From NCBI GenBank assembly GCA_902608385.1, contig CACLNT010000013.1, positions 1-38,533 on the forward strand: a stretch of 38,533 nt of DNA, read 5' to 3'. Shown piece after piece: positions 16,182-25,185 of the stretch. How positions within the stretch are numbered: position 1 is the first letter of the stretch; each line of letters begins with the position of its first letter. Made by a program: the position numbers and the translations under genes. The DNA comes from an uncultured Pelagibacteraceae bacterium. Its GTDB lineage: Bacteria > Pseudomonadota > Alphaproteobacteria > Pelagibacterales > Pelagibacteraceae. The notes below the pieces were generated by a model. The model was not told where the DNA came from and made no database searches. It saw only the letters and a list, made by a program, of their open reading frames with translations.

Positions 16182-17393
16182 ACAATCTTTTATAAAATTT
16201 ATCTCAATATTAGATATTTTAGTGGTGTGAAGTCCAATAACAAATCCTAATTTTTCTATTTTTTCAGCTCCTTTAAATCGAATTTTTTTTGGATTTAATT
16301 TATAAAGACTAGTAGCTGGTTGATTAACAAAAGAGCCACTAATAATTGGTCTTGTTTGCAGCCCTCTTTTCTCTATTTCATTAATAAATTGTTTTTTTTT
16401 ATTTTTGAATTTTGGATTTAAAATTATTGGAAATACCATATAACTAGGTTTCATTTTTAACGGTACTTCAATAAAATGAAATTGATTTTTCCACTTTGAA
16501 TCTTTTTTTAAAGAATCGATAATTTTTTTTCTATTTTCAATTCTAATTTTTTTAAATTTATCTAATTTTTTAAATTGATTTAAAGCTATTGCAGCTTGAA
16601 TATCTAATGGTCTAACGTTAAATCCTGAGTTAACAAAAATGTATCTAGGATCTAAATTGGGATATTTTTTAGATGTTTTTTTATTTCTTGACCATCCATG
16701 TGATCTTAAAGATTTTAAAATATTATAATCTTCTTTGTCATTACAAACAATCATGCCTCCTTCGCCAGAAGTAATTGGATGTGAATAAAAAAATGAGAAG
16801 GTTCCAAAGTCTCCATATGTCCCAAGATACTTTTCATTATATTTGGCACCTAAAGACTCGCAATTATCTTCAATTAAAATTATTTTTTTTTTTCTACAAA
16901 AATTTTTCAATCTTAAAATATCGCATGAAAGTCCAAGAACATTTATAATCATTATTACTTTTGTTTTTAAGTTAACTTTTGAAATTATATCTTCAACGTT
17001 AACATTTAATGAAAGAGGATTTACATCAACAAATTTAACTTTTAATCCTGCTTGGACAAGTGGCCATAAAGATGTTGACCAACACAAAGACTGAATTATT
17101 GCATGATCACCTTTTTTAAATCTATTTTTTCTCAATGGATTACAAGAGGCAAAGGTAGCAAGTAAATTGGCTGAAGAACCTGAATTGACCATTACCGCAT
17201 ATTTTGTTTTTAATTTTTTTGCAAATTTTTTTTCAAAAATTTCCGTATGTTTATTCATCGTAATATGTCCTGATTGAATAACTTGAATTCCTTTTTTTAA
17301 ATCAAATTTATCTAAACCATTTCTTAAAAGAGGGTACCTATATTTTTTTCTTGAAAGTAATATTGAGTGATTAAATTTATTTTTTAATTGCAT
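16158..17393 (-). CDS. colD: ColD-type PLP-dependent 3-dehydratase (His replaces the Schiff-base Lys)
   Basis: A 411-residue member of the DegT/DnrJ/EryC1 fold: VNSGSSANLL, LCWSTSLWPLVQAG, LIEDNCESLGA (Asp176 to the PLP ring) and GTYGDFGTFSF. At the position where sugar aminotransferases have the catalytic lysine, this protein has His205 (FFYSHPITSGEGG). That is the defining trait of GDP-4-keto-6-deoxymannose 3-dehydratase ColD, and of the CDP-sugar E1 dehydrase. The iron-sulfur cysteine cluster of E1 is not evident, and the flanking FNVRPLDIQAAIALNQFKKL matches ColD. It would remove the 3-hydroxyl from the Gmd product, toward GDP-colitose. Last of gmd-fcl-colD, 12 bases after fcl. A plain aminotransferase is unlikely. 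Confidence 0.82.
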   Translation of the reverse strand: MQLKNKFNHSILLSRKKYRYPLLRNGLDKFDLKKGIQVIQSGHITMNKHTEIFEKKFAKKLKTKYAVMVNSGSSANLLATFASCNPLRKNRFKKGDHAIIQSLCWSTSLWPLVQAGLKVKFVDVNPLSLNVNVEDIISKVNLKTKVIMIINVLGLSCDILRLKNFCRKKKIILIEDNCESLGAKYNEKYLGTYGDFGTFSFFYSHPITSGEGGMIVCNDKEDYNILKSLRSHGWSRNKKTSKKYPNLDPRYIFVNSGFNVRPLDIQAAIALNQFKKLDKFKKIRIENRKKIIDSLKKDSKWKNQFHFIEVPLKMKPSYMVFPIILNPKFKNKKKQFINEIEKRGLQTRPIISGSFVNQPATSLYKLNPKKIRFKGAEKIEKLGFVIGLHTTKISNIEINFIKDCLFLIDKI

Positions 17394-17405
17394 TAAATCT
17401 ATTTA

Positions 17406-18344
17406 TTAAATAATTTTTTTATTTAAAAAATTTTTAAAAGTTATATCAAAACCCTTTTTAAAATTATTTTTTGGTTTCCAGCCATATTTTCTAGCTAAAG
17501 TTATATCTAAAGATTTTATCAGCATTCCATCTGGTTTATTTCTATTATGAATAATTTTAAGCTTGGTTTTCATATATTTCATTAAAAGTTTCGCATACCA
17601 ATTAATTTCAAAAACTTTTCCATTTCCTACATTTATAAATGGTTCTTTAATTTTTTTGTTCATAAAAAAAACTGCAGCTTCAGCAAAATCTTCTACAAAC
17701 ATTAATTCTCTCTTTACTTTGCCGCTTCCCCATATTTCTAAAGTTTTTAGATTCTTCTTTTTAGCATTATAAATTTTTTTAAGTAATGCTGGATAAAAAT
17801 GAGAATTATTTAAGCTATAATTATCATTTGGACCATAAAGATTAGGTGGCATTAAACTTTTATAATTAAGTTTTAAAAATTGATTATAATATTCGCACAT
17901 TTTTAGTCCCGCAATCTTAGCGATGGCGTAACCTTCATTACTTTCCTCAAGTTTTCCTGTCAACAAATATTTTTCTTTCATGGGTTGTTTAGAATGCTTT
18001 GGATAAATACAACTTGAACCAAGGAAAATTAAATTTTTGGTTCCTGCTAAATAAGAACCATGAATAATATTACTCTGAATTTGAATATTTTGGTAAATAA
18101 ACTGATGTTTAAATTTTGAATTAAACATTATACCGCCAACTTTTGCTGCAGCTATAATTACTAAATGTGGTTTATGTCTCTTTAAAAATTTAAATGTTTG
18201 AGTTTGGTTTATTAAATCAAGCTCTTTTCTTGGTTTTGTTAAAATATTTTTATAGCCTTTTTCTATAAGTTTTCTTTTTATTGCAGAACCAACCATTCCA
18301 TTGTGCCCTGCTATAAATATTTTACTATTTTTAGTTAATTTCAT
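17406..18344 (-). CDS. fcl: GDP-L-fucose synthase / GDP-colitose synthase (SDR epimerase-reductase)
   Basis: A 312-residue SDR enzyme with FIAGHNGMVGSA (NADP site), AAAKVGGI, the catalytic LGSSCIYP (Ser110, Cys112), GYAIAKIAG (Tyr139, Lys143), NSHFYPALL (His182), and KPDGM near the end. Fcl epimerises C3 and C5 and reduces C4 of GDP-4-keto-6-deoxymannose to GDP-L-fucose. ColC, which makes GDP-colitose after ColD, belongs to the same family with similar residues. The neighbours gmd (four-base overlap) and a ColD-type gene make ColC as likely as Fcl; sequence alone does not decide. Fcl usually has NSHVIPAL where this protein has Phe-Tyr. Confidence 0.9.
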   Translation of the reverse strand: MKLTKNSKIFIAGHNGMVGSAIKRKLIEKGYKNILTKPRKELDLINQTQTFKFLKRHKPHLVIIAAAKVGGIMFNSKFKHQFIYQNIQIQSNIIHGSYLAGTKNLIFLGSSCIYPKHSKQPMKEKYLLTGKLEESNEGYAIAKIAGLKMCEYYNQFLKLNYKSLMPPNLYGPNDNYSLNNSHFYPALLKKIYNAKKKNLKTLEIWGSGKVKRELMFVEDFAEAAVFFMNKKIKEPFINVGNGKVFEINWYAKLLMKYMKTKLKIIHNRNKPDGMLIKSLDITLARKYGWKPKNNFKKGFDITFKNFLNKKII

Positions 18345-19384
18345 TTTAATTTGAAAGATTTATATTCGTATTCAATCATTTCTCTTATTAATGAATTAAT
18401 TTTAATAGAAGGTTTCCATTTTAATTTTGTTCTAGCTTTTCTAGCATCTCCCAGCAACGTATTAACATCTAGGGGTCTAAAATAATTTTTGTCACATTCA
18501 ATTATAGATTTGCCTTTTTCATTATATCCTTTTTCTTTCGTTCCTTTACCTTTCCACTTAATTTTCATTTTCAGCTCTTTTGCGGTTAAATTTATAAATT
18601 CTTTAATAGAATACTGAACTCCTGTAGCTATCACATAATCATCAGGTTTTTTTTGTTGAAGTATTTTCCACATTGCATAGCAATAGTCCTTTGCGTGACC
18701 CCAATCTCTACGTGCGTTCAAATTCCCTAAAAAAAGTTTTTTTTGTTTTCCTTCTTTTATCCTGCATAATGCAGAAATGATTTTTTTTGTTACAAATGTT
18801 TCTCCTCTTCTTGGACTTTCATGATTAAACAATATCCCATTACATCCAAAAATATTGTAAGCTTCTCTATAATTTTTGGTAATCCAATGAGCATATAGTT
18901 TAGCCACCCCATAAGGACTTAAAGGGTAAAAATTAGTTTTTTCGTTTTGTGGTATAGTTTGAACCTTACCATACATTTCAGATGTTCCAGCTTGATAAAA
19001 TTTACATTTTTTTTCTAGTTTATGAAATTTTATTGCCTCTAATATTCTAAGAGCTCCCAGGGCATCTGCATTTGCAGTATATTCAGGAACTTCAAATGAA
19101 ACTGCTACATGAGATTGGGCAGCCAAATTATAAATCTCAGTAGGCTTTGTTAGTTTTATAATACTTGAAACTGATGATGAGTCTGTAATATCACCATAAT
19201 GTAATCTAAATTTGTAATTTTTTTCATGTGGATCTTGATAAATATGATCAATTCTATAAGTATTTCTAGAAGATGATCTTCTCTTAACACCATGAACTAT
19301 ATAATTTTTTTTTAATAAAAGTTCTGCCAAGTACGATCCATCTTGACCTGTAATACCAAAAATTAATGCCTTTTTTTTATTCAT
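18341..19384 (-). CDS. gmd: GDP-mannose 4,6-dehydratase
   Basis: A 347-residue SDR enzyme of normal length. Motifs: FGITGQDGSYLAELL (10-16 is the NADP loop), GVKRRSS, YNLAAQSHV, AGTSEMYGK with Thr134 and Glu136, SPYGVAK with Tyr158 and Lys162, NHESPRRGETFVTKK, and ARRDWGHAKDY. It makes GDP-4-keto-6-deoxy-D-mannose, the branch point for fucose, colitose, perosamine and rhamnose. First gene of the leftward gmd-fcl-colD run; it overlaps fcl by four bases. No GDP-mannose synthesis genes (manB/manC) are in the window. Confidence 0.96.
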   Translation of the reverse strand: MNKKKALIFGITGQDGSYLAELLLKKNYIVHGVKRRSSSRNTYRIDHIYQDPHEKNYKFRLHYGDITDSSSVSSIIKLTKPTEIYNLAAQSHVAVSFEVPEYTANADALGALRILEAIKFHKLEKKCKFYQAGTSEMYGKVQTIPQNEKTNFYPLSPYGVAKLYAHWITKNYREAYNIFGCNGILFNHESPRRGETFVTKKIISALCRIKEGKQKKLFLGNLNARRDWGHAKDYCYAMWKILQQKKPDDYVIATGVQYSIKEFINLTAKELKMKIKWKGKGTKEKGYNEKGKSIIECDKNYFRPLDVNTLLGDARKARTKLKWKPSIKINSLIREMIEYEYKSFKLK

Positions 19385-19510
19385 AATTTTTACCCATAAA
19401 GTGATTTACATATATATATTCAAATGATTTTCTAAAAGCCATTTTATACTTATAAATTTGTTTTTTTTAATAAACTATGAATATCGCTAAAAGTATAGTT
19501 TTTTGTACCA

Positions 19511-21181
19511 TTAATTTCTATTAAATTTGAAAGTATAAAATACTTTTTCAATTTTTTTAGCTTTAATTATATCACAATCTACTTTTTTTAATTCACAGTT
19601 TTCATAATTTTTCAAAAGCCCTTCTATTTCTCTAAAATTTCTATAATGATGTTCATTTATTCTAAAAGAAAAATCATTAAAAGGCCTGAAATTGTATTTT
19701 TCTACTTCGTTAATAATTCGATCAATATTTCTTCCAAGAAAAATAACAAAAGATAAAGTTATAAGTATAAGAAATTTTTTTTTCAAATCAGTATATTTAA
19801 TTTTAAACTTACTAAAATAAATTGCCGAAGGTATAAATAAAATTGATGCAATTAAACTATATCCTCCATATCTTAGTGCTGGATGATTATAAAACCATTC
19901 AATAAAAAGAATGAATAAAATTAATAATAATATATAAACATTTTTATTAATTTTGATTTTTTGTTTTTTTTGAGATCTAAGCATGAAGATTAAAATTGAT
20001 ATTAAAAAAAATACCCCAATTAAAAAATCACTTACCTTGTTAAAAAAATAATTTTCTAACCAGTTACTTACCCAATTAAATTTTAAAATATACAATTCTG
20101 GATTATCAACTCTAAAATTTGGAGTTGCTCCTGCTTTTGACCACTGTTCATACCAATTATTCATTTTTAAAACATCTTCAGGCAAAAATGACCATGAAAA
20201 ATTTTCAAGACAGGTAAAACTGATTGGATATACAAAACATGCAGTATTGTAAAAATTTGTTAATAGCAATATTGAAATAAAAAAAATTAACAAATATGTA
20301 ATAGGTAATCTTATTAGTTTAATAATTAAATTTTTTAAAGAATTTTTTTTTAGTAAAATATAAAAAACAGGAATTAAGGTTAAGATGTATAATATGTAAA
20401 AAGCTTTTAAGGAAATAATTATTCCTATTAAGACAAATATTTTAAATAATTTTATATGATTAAAAACTTTTCCATCTATAAAATATAAAATTTCAAAAAT
20501 AAGCAAAAATACAAGAATTTGTGCAGATCTATCGGTACCGTGTTCAGCAATTCTATAAAAAAAAATATTAATAAATATTATGCTTAATATAGAAAAGTAA
20601 TCTACATAGTTTATATTTTTATTTTTAAAATTTTTTAATAATTTATTAATAAAAGCAATATTTACAAATCCTAAAAATAGTAATGACGACAAATGAAAAA
20701 AGTAAAATTTAATTATTGGTAAATAAAATAAAGAATTCAAATAAAAGATAGAAGATTGTGTTCTAAATCCGTGATTAAATTGACCTATTCCAATTAGGAG
20801 CGGATTTTGAGTTAAATAATAGCTATATCCAAAATGATAATAAGGAAAGTCATCATGAGTTTTAATTATTAATAAAGATATATATAAACATAAAAAAATT
20901 ATTGAGGTAAAAAAAATTTCTTTAACTCTTTTATTTAATAAATAAATAAAAAAAACAAAACCTAATAAAATAAAAATTAAATTATGAATTTGAGAGTGAG
21001 GATAAAATAAATGACTTACATAGGAGTAAAATATAGAAAAAAAAACTCCAAAAATACCATAATATCCAAAGTTAAATTTTTTATCTTTTATAAATAAATC
21101 ACTGAAAAATTTTCCATAACCAATTACAGAAAAAATTGTTACAAAATATAAGATAAAAACAAAAAGATATTTGAAATTCAT
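19511..21181 (-). CDS. Large polytopic membrane protein of unknown function
   Basis: A 556-residue protein with many hydrophobic helices over residues 1-480 and a charged C-terminal tail. A conserved-looking polar segment DDFPYYHFGYSYYL lies between helices near residue 110, followed by GIGQFNHGFRTQSSIFYLNS. A second polar stretch near 310-345 contains several Cys, Trp and NWYEQWSKAG. Such acidic loops between helices resemble GT-C enzymes or polysaccharide polymerase/ligase proteins, but I do not recognise the family with certainty. It lies between the gmd run and paralogue GT2-B, and a 126-base gap separates its stop from gmd. A role in surface-glycan assembly is inferred only from context. 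Confidence 0.7.
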   Translation of the reverse strand: MNFKYLFVFILYFVTIFSVIGYGKFFSDLFIKDKKFNFGYYGIFGVFFSIFYSYVSHLFYPHSQIHNLIFILLGFVFFIYLLNKRVKEIFFTSIIFLCLYISLLIIKTHDDFPYYHFGYSYYLTQNPLLIGIGQFNHGFRTQSSIFYLNSLFYLPIIKFYFFHLSSLLFLGFVNIAFINKLLKNFKNKNINYVDYFSILSIIFINIFFYRIAEHGTDRSAQILVFLLIFEILYFIDGKVFNHIKLFKIFVLIGIIISLKAFYILYILTLIPVFYILLKKNSLKNLIIKLIRLPITYLLIFFISILLLTNFYNTACFVYPISFTCLENFSWSFLPEDVLKMNNWYEQWSKAGATPNFRVDNPELYILKFNWVSNWLENYFFNKVSDFLIGVFFLISILIFMLRSQKKQKIKINKNVYILLLILFILFIEWFYNHPALRYGGYSLIASILFIPSAIYFSKFKIKYTDLKKKFLILITLSFVIFLGRNIDRIINEVEKYNFRPFNDFSFRINEHHYRNFREIEGLLKNYENCELKKVDCDIIKAKKIEKVFYTFKFNRN

Positions 21182-21264
21182 TTTTATTTGAATTGTAATT
21201 AATTTATCTATTTTATAATTTATTTCTAGATATAAGTATCCATAACTTAAAAAATTATAATATT

Positions 21265-21930
21265 ATGGAGGAATTGACTTTATTAATACCTGCTAAAAAT
21301 GAAAATGAGTCTCTTCCGCAAGTTTTGAGAGAGCTAGAAATATATGAATTACAAATTATTATTATTTTAGAAAAAACTGATTTAAAAACAATAGAGTCAA
21401 TAAAAGAGTTTAACTGTAAAATTATTTATCAAGAAAATAAAGGATATGGTAATGCTTTAATTCAAGGAATAAAAAATGCTCAAACAGAATTTTTTTGTAT
21501 TTTTAATGCGGACGGTTCATTTAATCCTAAAGAATTAAAAGTGATGTATCAATTAATAAATAGAAATAGTGCTGATTTTGTTTTTGCTTCAAGATACATG
21601 GAAAGTGCTGGGAGTGAAGATGACACTATAGTGACATACGTGGGAAATAAAATTTTTACATTGATTGGAAATTTATTTTTTTCCCTTAACATATCCGACA
21701 TTTTATACACATTTGTTATGGGTATAACTAAAAAAGCTCAGACACTAAATTTAATGGAAAAGCATTTTGGTTTTTGTGTAGAATTGCCAATTAAAGCAAA
21801 AAAATCTAATCTTTCGATGTTAACCTCTCCGTCTAATGAAAGAAAAAGAATTGCTGGTAAAAAAAAAGTTAATGAATTTAGAGATGGATTTAATATTTTA
21901 ATTTCAATGATAAAACTTTTTTTCAAATGA
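21265..21930 (+). CDS. Family 2 glycosyltransferase (DPM1-like), paralogue B
   Basis: A 221-residue GT2 enzyme. It begins LTLLIPAKNENESLPQVL, with KGYGNALIQGI, FNADGSFNP, FASRYMES and the basic NERKRIAGKKKV near the end. It aligns over its whole length with the gene at 15495, sharing GNxxFTxxGNxxF, the ISD(V/I)L(F/Y)T segment and GF/GMxILI at the C-terminus, so the two are paralogues. It would transfer a sugar to polyprenyl phosphate or a glycan. Its 3' end overlaps the convergent sugar-phosphate transferase gene by 27 bases. Divergent from the large membrane protein. Confidence 0.85.
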   Translation: MEELTLLIPAKNENESLPQVLRELEIYELQIIIILEKTDLKTIESIKEFNCKIIYQENKGYGNALIQGIKNAQTEFFCIFNADGSFNPKELKVMYQLINRNSADFVFASRYMESAGSEDDTIVTYVGNKIFTLIGNLFFSLNISDILYTFVMGITKKAQTLNLMEKHFGFCVELPIKAKKSNLSMLTSPSNERKRIAGKKKVNEFRDGFNILISMIKLFFK

Positions 21931-22935
21931 TCGCTTGAATGTTAAAAAATAAAAATAAGCAATCATATAAATAATCACGTTTACTAATAATATAGCAATT
22001 TGTAACTTAGTATAATAATAATAAATACTTGCAAAAAGCAATATGACCACGTTGTAGGAATTAATAATTAAGCCTGTAATAGAGTTATTCCAATTTTTTT
22101 TAAAATTTTTAGTTTTATCTAAATAGAAAAAAATTAACTGGTGCAAATGGATTGTGTCTGGATCCATCGGTGAGAACTTATTTTTAAATTTTCTAATTAA
22201 TGAAAATAAAGTCTCAAATGCAGGATACCATAATAAAACACCTATAAAGTAAGGCGAAACATAAAAATTACTATTAAATATATCTATAAGGACGACTCCA
22301 GTATAAATCGAAATCAAATATATTCCGCTATCGCCTAAATATAATTTGTTTAATAAATTAAATATTAATAAAATAAAAAGTAAAATTAAAAAAAATAAAT
22401 TTTTTTCAATTTCAAAAAAAATTAAATCATTATAATTCAAATAGATTATGATTAAAAATATCAAAAAATAATAACCAATTGATAAACAATTATTTCCATC
22501 AATAAAATTTGAACCATTAATTAAGACTAAAAAACAAAAAGAACAAAAAAATATATTAAATAAATTATTTAAAAGTAATTTGTTAAACCAATCAATTCTC
22601 ACATCTTCTATTTGAATATTTAAACTTATTACAAATAAAATGATTAAACATATTTGTATTATAAACCTCTTAAGTGGTGATTTTAATAAATTTAAGTCTG
22701 CTATTAATCCAATTACAAATAAGGCTGAAATAAATATTAAAAACTCAACATTTGTTTCAAAAAAATAAAAAAATAATAAAACATAAATTCCCCCAGAAAG
22801 AGGTACTTGATTTAAATTTGCATAATTTTGATGTAGCTTTCCTGTGTCATTTATCAAAAATTTTTTTTTAATCAAAAAAAAGTTTATTAATATAATTAAA
22901 GGTATTAGAAAAAGAAAAAAAAAATAATCAATCAT
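21904..22935 (-). CDS. Polyprenyl-phosphate sugar-1-phosphate transferase (MraY/WecA family) with altered Asp motif
   Basis: A 343-residue protein with about ten hydrophobic helices. The motif order fits the family: PLSGG, GLIADLNLLKSPLKR, GSNFIDGNNCLS, LYLGDSG and DTIHLHQLIF. Members attach sugar-1-phosphate to undecaprenyl phosphate and start glycan synthesis. Odd points: the usual Asp-Asp pair after the GL is Ala79-Asp80, and the second Asp of NFIDGxDG is Asn. The LGDSG aspartate and the C-terminal His motif remain. I believe a subfamily with a single Asp here exists, so it may be active with changed chemistry or substrate. It overlaps the upstream GT2 gene by four bases. Confidence 0.85.
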   Translation of the reverse strand: MIDYFFFLFLIPLIILINFFLIKKKFLINDTGKLHQNYANLNQVPLSGGIYVLLFFYFFETNVEFLIFISALFVIGLIADLNLLKSPLKRFIIQICLIILFVISLNIQIEDVRIDWFNKLLLNNLFNIFFCSFCFLVLINGSNFIDGNNCLSIGYYFLIFLIIIYLNYNDLIFFEIEKNLFFLILLFILLIFNLLNKLYLGDSGIYLISIYTGVVLIDIFNSNFYVSPYFIGVLLWYPAFETLFSLIRKFKNKFSPMDPDTIHLHQLIFFYLDKTKNFKKNWNNSITGLIINSYNVVILLFASIYYYYTKLQIAILLVNVIIYMIAYFYFLTFKRSFEKKFYH

Positions 22936-23675
22936 TTTTTAATATAATTAACTGATAATATAAACAAACTCAAAAATGATTTAAAAATTGATTGTTTAAG
23001 AAACACCCTATAAACATAGTATCCATCTACTAGTTTCCTTATCGCAGATGAAGAAAGAGAATTATCTAATTTTCTCCAAGATGTAAGAGTTTCTTCAAGA
23101 GCAAAAAAAATGACTCCTTTTTTTGACAGTTTTAACCATAATATATAATCTTCCTTTGTTTTAATTTTTCCAAAAAAATTTTTCTTCAATAAACTTTTTT
23201 TTATCATTACTGTTGATAAACCAATATCACATGATTTTAATAATTGTTCGTATTCTAATTTTTTTGCTTCTCTAAATCCAACTGTTCTACCGTTTTTATC
23301 AATAATATTGTAAGATGTATGACTTATATAAATATCATTTTTAATCATATAGCCTAATTGCTTTTTCAATTTATTAGGGTGCCAAAGATCATCTGAGTCT
23401 AAAAAAGCAACATATTTACCTACAGATAATTTAATACCTTTATTTCTAGATATTCCTGCGCCGAAGTTTTTATTATTATTAATTATTTTAATTTTCTTGA
23501 AATACTTAAATTCTTTGTAAATTTTCTCAGATAAATTTTTTTCTTTTTTTAAGTTATCATTAATTATAATTATTTCAAAATTTTTATAAGTTTGTCTTAA
23601 AACTGATCTAATAGCTTTTCTTAAATAATAATAATTTTTATAGAAAGGTATTATAACACTGACTTTTTGTTGCAT
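22932..23675 (-). CDS. Family 2 glycosyltransferase
   Basis: A 247-residue GT-A enzyme: VSVIIPFYKNYYYLRKAI, RQTYKNFEIIIIND, FGAGISRNKGI and FLDSDDLWHPNKL with the metal-binding DSDD, then KTKEDYILWLKL (the acceptor-side ED) and SWRKLDNSLS. It fits the inverting GT2 group that builds O-antigen and capsule chains. It overlaps the sugar-phosphate transferase gene by four bases, so the initiating enzyme and one elongating transferase are made together. Donor and acceptor unknown. Confidence 0.9.
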   Translation of the reverse strand: MQQKVSVIIPFYKNYYYLRKAIRSVLRQTYKNFEIIIINDNLKKEKNLSEKIYKEFKYFKKIKIINNNKNFGAGISRNKGIKLSVGKYVAFLDSDDLWHPNKLKKQLGYMIKNDIYISHTSYNIIDKNGRTVGFREAKKLEYEQLLKSCDIGLSTVMIKKSLLKKNFFGKIKTKEDYILWLKLSKKGVIFFALEETLTSWRKLDNSLSSSAIRKLVDGYYVYRVFLKQSIFKSFLSLFILSVNYIKK

Positions 23676-23980
23676 AGATATTTTATTTTCATAATAATAA
23701 GTCTCTCTAACTTTTTTGTTATTATTATATCCTTAAAATTTTTTCTATTTATTATAAGGGATCCATTAAATTTATAAGATCCATTCTAAATTTAACTATT
23801 TATATTATCAAATTTATAAAAAGATATAACAAAATTAATTTCGATAATCTTTAAGTTTATATATGGTTATTCAAACTTAACTAATTTGAATTTGAAATTT
23901 TATGTTTAATTTTATCTGAATTGACTATATTAATTAATTTTGATGACTATCTTTCTGTTTATTTTAAATATTTATAAATA
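23676..23980. other. 305-base divergent intergenic region
   Basis: No open frame, RNA gene or remnant was recognised. It must hold promoters for the GT2 gene (leftward) and the GT4 gene (rightward). A direct repeat is visible: GATCCATTAAATTTA at 23760 and GATCCATTCTAAATTTA at 23778, 18 bases apart. TTGACT and TTGATG elements lie upstream of 23981, but no well-spaced -10 stands out in the AT background. Confidence 0.5.
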
Positions 23981-25075
23981 ATGAAAAAAAAAATTATTAT
24001 TTTTATGCCCTCAATAGAAGGAGGCGGCGTGGAAAAAAATCTTTATTTGGTAAGTAATTATTTAGCAAAAAAAAAAATGAGATTATCATTAATTACTATT
24101 TCAAATAAGTATAAATACAAATTTCACAAATCTATAAAATTTATTTCTTTACCTGGCAATATTTGGGATAAAATGACTAGGAGAATTAAATATTTTTTTT
24201 CATTAATTTTATTAATAAAAGAGATATTATTAGATAGAAATGTTGTTGTTTTTTCGTTTCAGGCAAATATTTATTGTATCATCGTTTGTAAGTTATTATT
24301 TATCAAAGTAATTACTAGATCAAATTCAGCACCGATAGGTTGGTCTATAAATCCCTTAAAACGTTATATTTTTAAAATATTTTTAAGTCTTGCTGACGAT
24401 GTTATGGTAAATAGTTATCAATTTAAAAAAGATTTAAAAAAAGAATTCAATTTAAATTCTATTTGTATCTACAATCCTTTAAATAAAAATGAGATATTAA
24501 AAAAATCAAAGATAAAAACTAAAAAAACATTTAATAAAAAAAATAATTTAAAGATTTTAAATATTGGAAGATTTACTGATCAAAAAGATCAAATTACTCT
24601 TTTAAAAGCTCTTAAAATTTTAAAAAATAAAATTGATTACGAAGCTATAATTATTGGCAGAGGTATTTGCAAAGAATACTTGCAAAGCTACATAATGAAA
24701 AATAAATTAGAAAAGTATGTAAAGCTGAAGAATTTTGTTGAAAACCCTTACCCAATAATTAAACAATGTAATTTATTTATTTTATCTTCAAAATTCGAAG
24801 GTTTGCCAAATGTATTACTTGAGTCATTGACTTTAAAAAAGTTTGTAATTTCAAGTAATTGTCCAACAGGGCCGAAAGAAATTTTACTGAATGGTGAAGG
24901 CGGTTTATTATTTAAGGTTGGAGATTTTAAAAAATTATCTCAACACATTTACTATTATAAAAAAAATAAAAAAAGATGTTCAAAAATGTTAAATAAATCA
25001 TTTAAAGAGTTAAAAAGGTTTGATTTTAACAACAATTTAGAGAAATATTTTAAATTAGTTAGCAATTATATCTAA
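23981..25075 (+). CDS. Family 4 glycosyltransferase (GT-B)
   Basis: A 364-residue GT-B enzyme. The N-terminal domain has IIFMPSIEGGGVEKNLYLV (glycine loop). The C-terminal domain begins LKILNIGRFTDQKDQITLL and has the retaining-transferase motif SSKFEGLPNVLLES and NCPTGPKEILLNGEGG. It is related to the gene at 27374, which shares NCPxGPKE and the GRxxxQK motif. It is alone on the plus strand, with a 305-base gap upstream. Likely adds a sugar to the island's glycan; donor unknown. Confidence 0.9.
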   Translation: MKKKIIIFMPSIEGGGVEKNLYLVSNYLAKKKMRLSLITISNKYKYKFHKSIKFISLPGNIWDKMTRRIKYFFSLILLIKEILLDRNVVVFSFQANIYCIIVCKLLFIKVITRSNSAPIGWSINPLKRYIFKIFLSLADDVMVNSYQFKKDLKKEFNLNSICIYNPLNKNEILKKSKIKTKKTFNKKNNLKILNIGRFTDQKDQITLLKALKILKNKIDYEAIIIGRGICKEYLQSYIMKNKLEKYVKLKNFVENPYPIIKQCNLFILSSKFEGLPNVLLESLTLKKFVISSNCPTGPKEILLNGEGGLLFKVGDFKKLSQHIYYYKKNKKRCSKMLNKSFKELKRFDFNNNLEKYFKLVSNYI

Positions 25076-25185
25076 TATCAAAATATTATAAAAACAAGAT
25101 TTTGAAAATAAATAAAAAAAAGTGTTGATGGAAAAAAATATATTATTAATTATTTAAATAAGGATCATAAAAACTTTTTTAAAAC

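Noticed and set aside
16158..17393. Ordinary DegT/PerA-type sugar aminotransferase
   Set aside because: The Schiff-base lysine is His205, which aminotransferases cannot lack.
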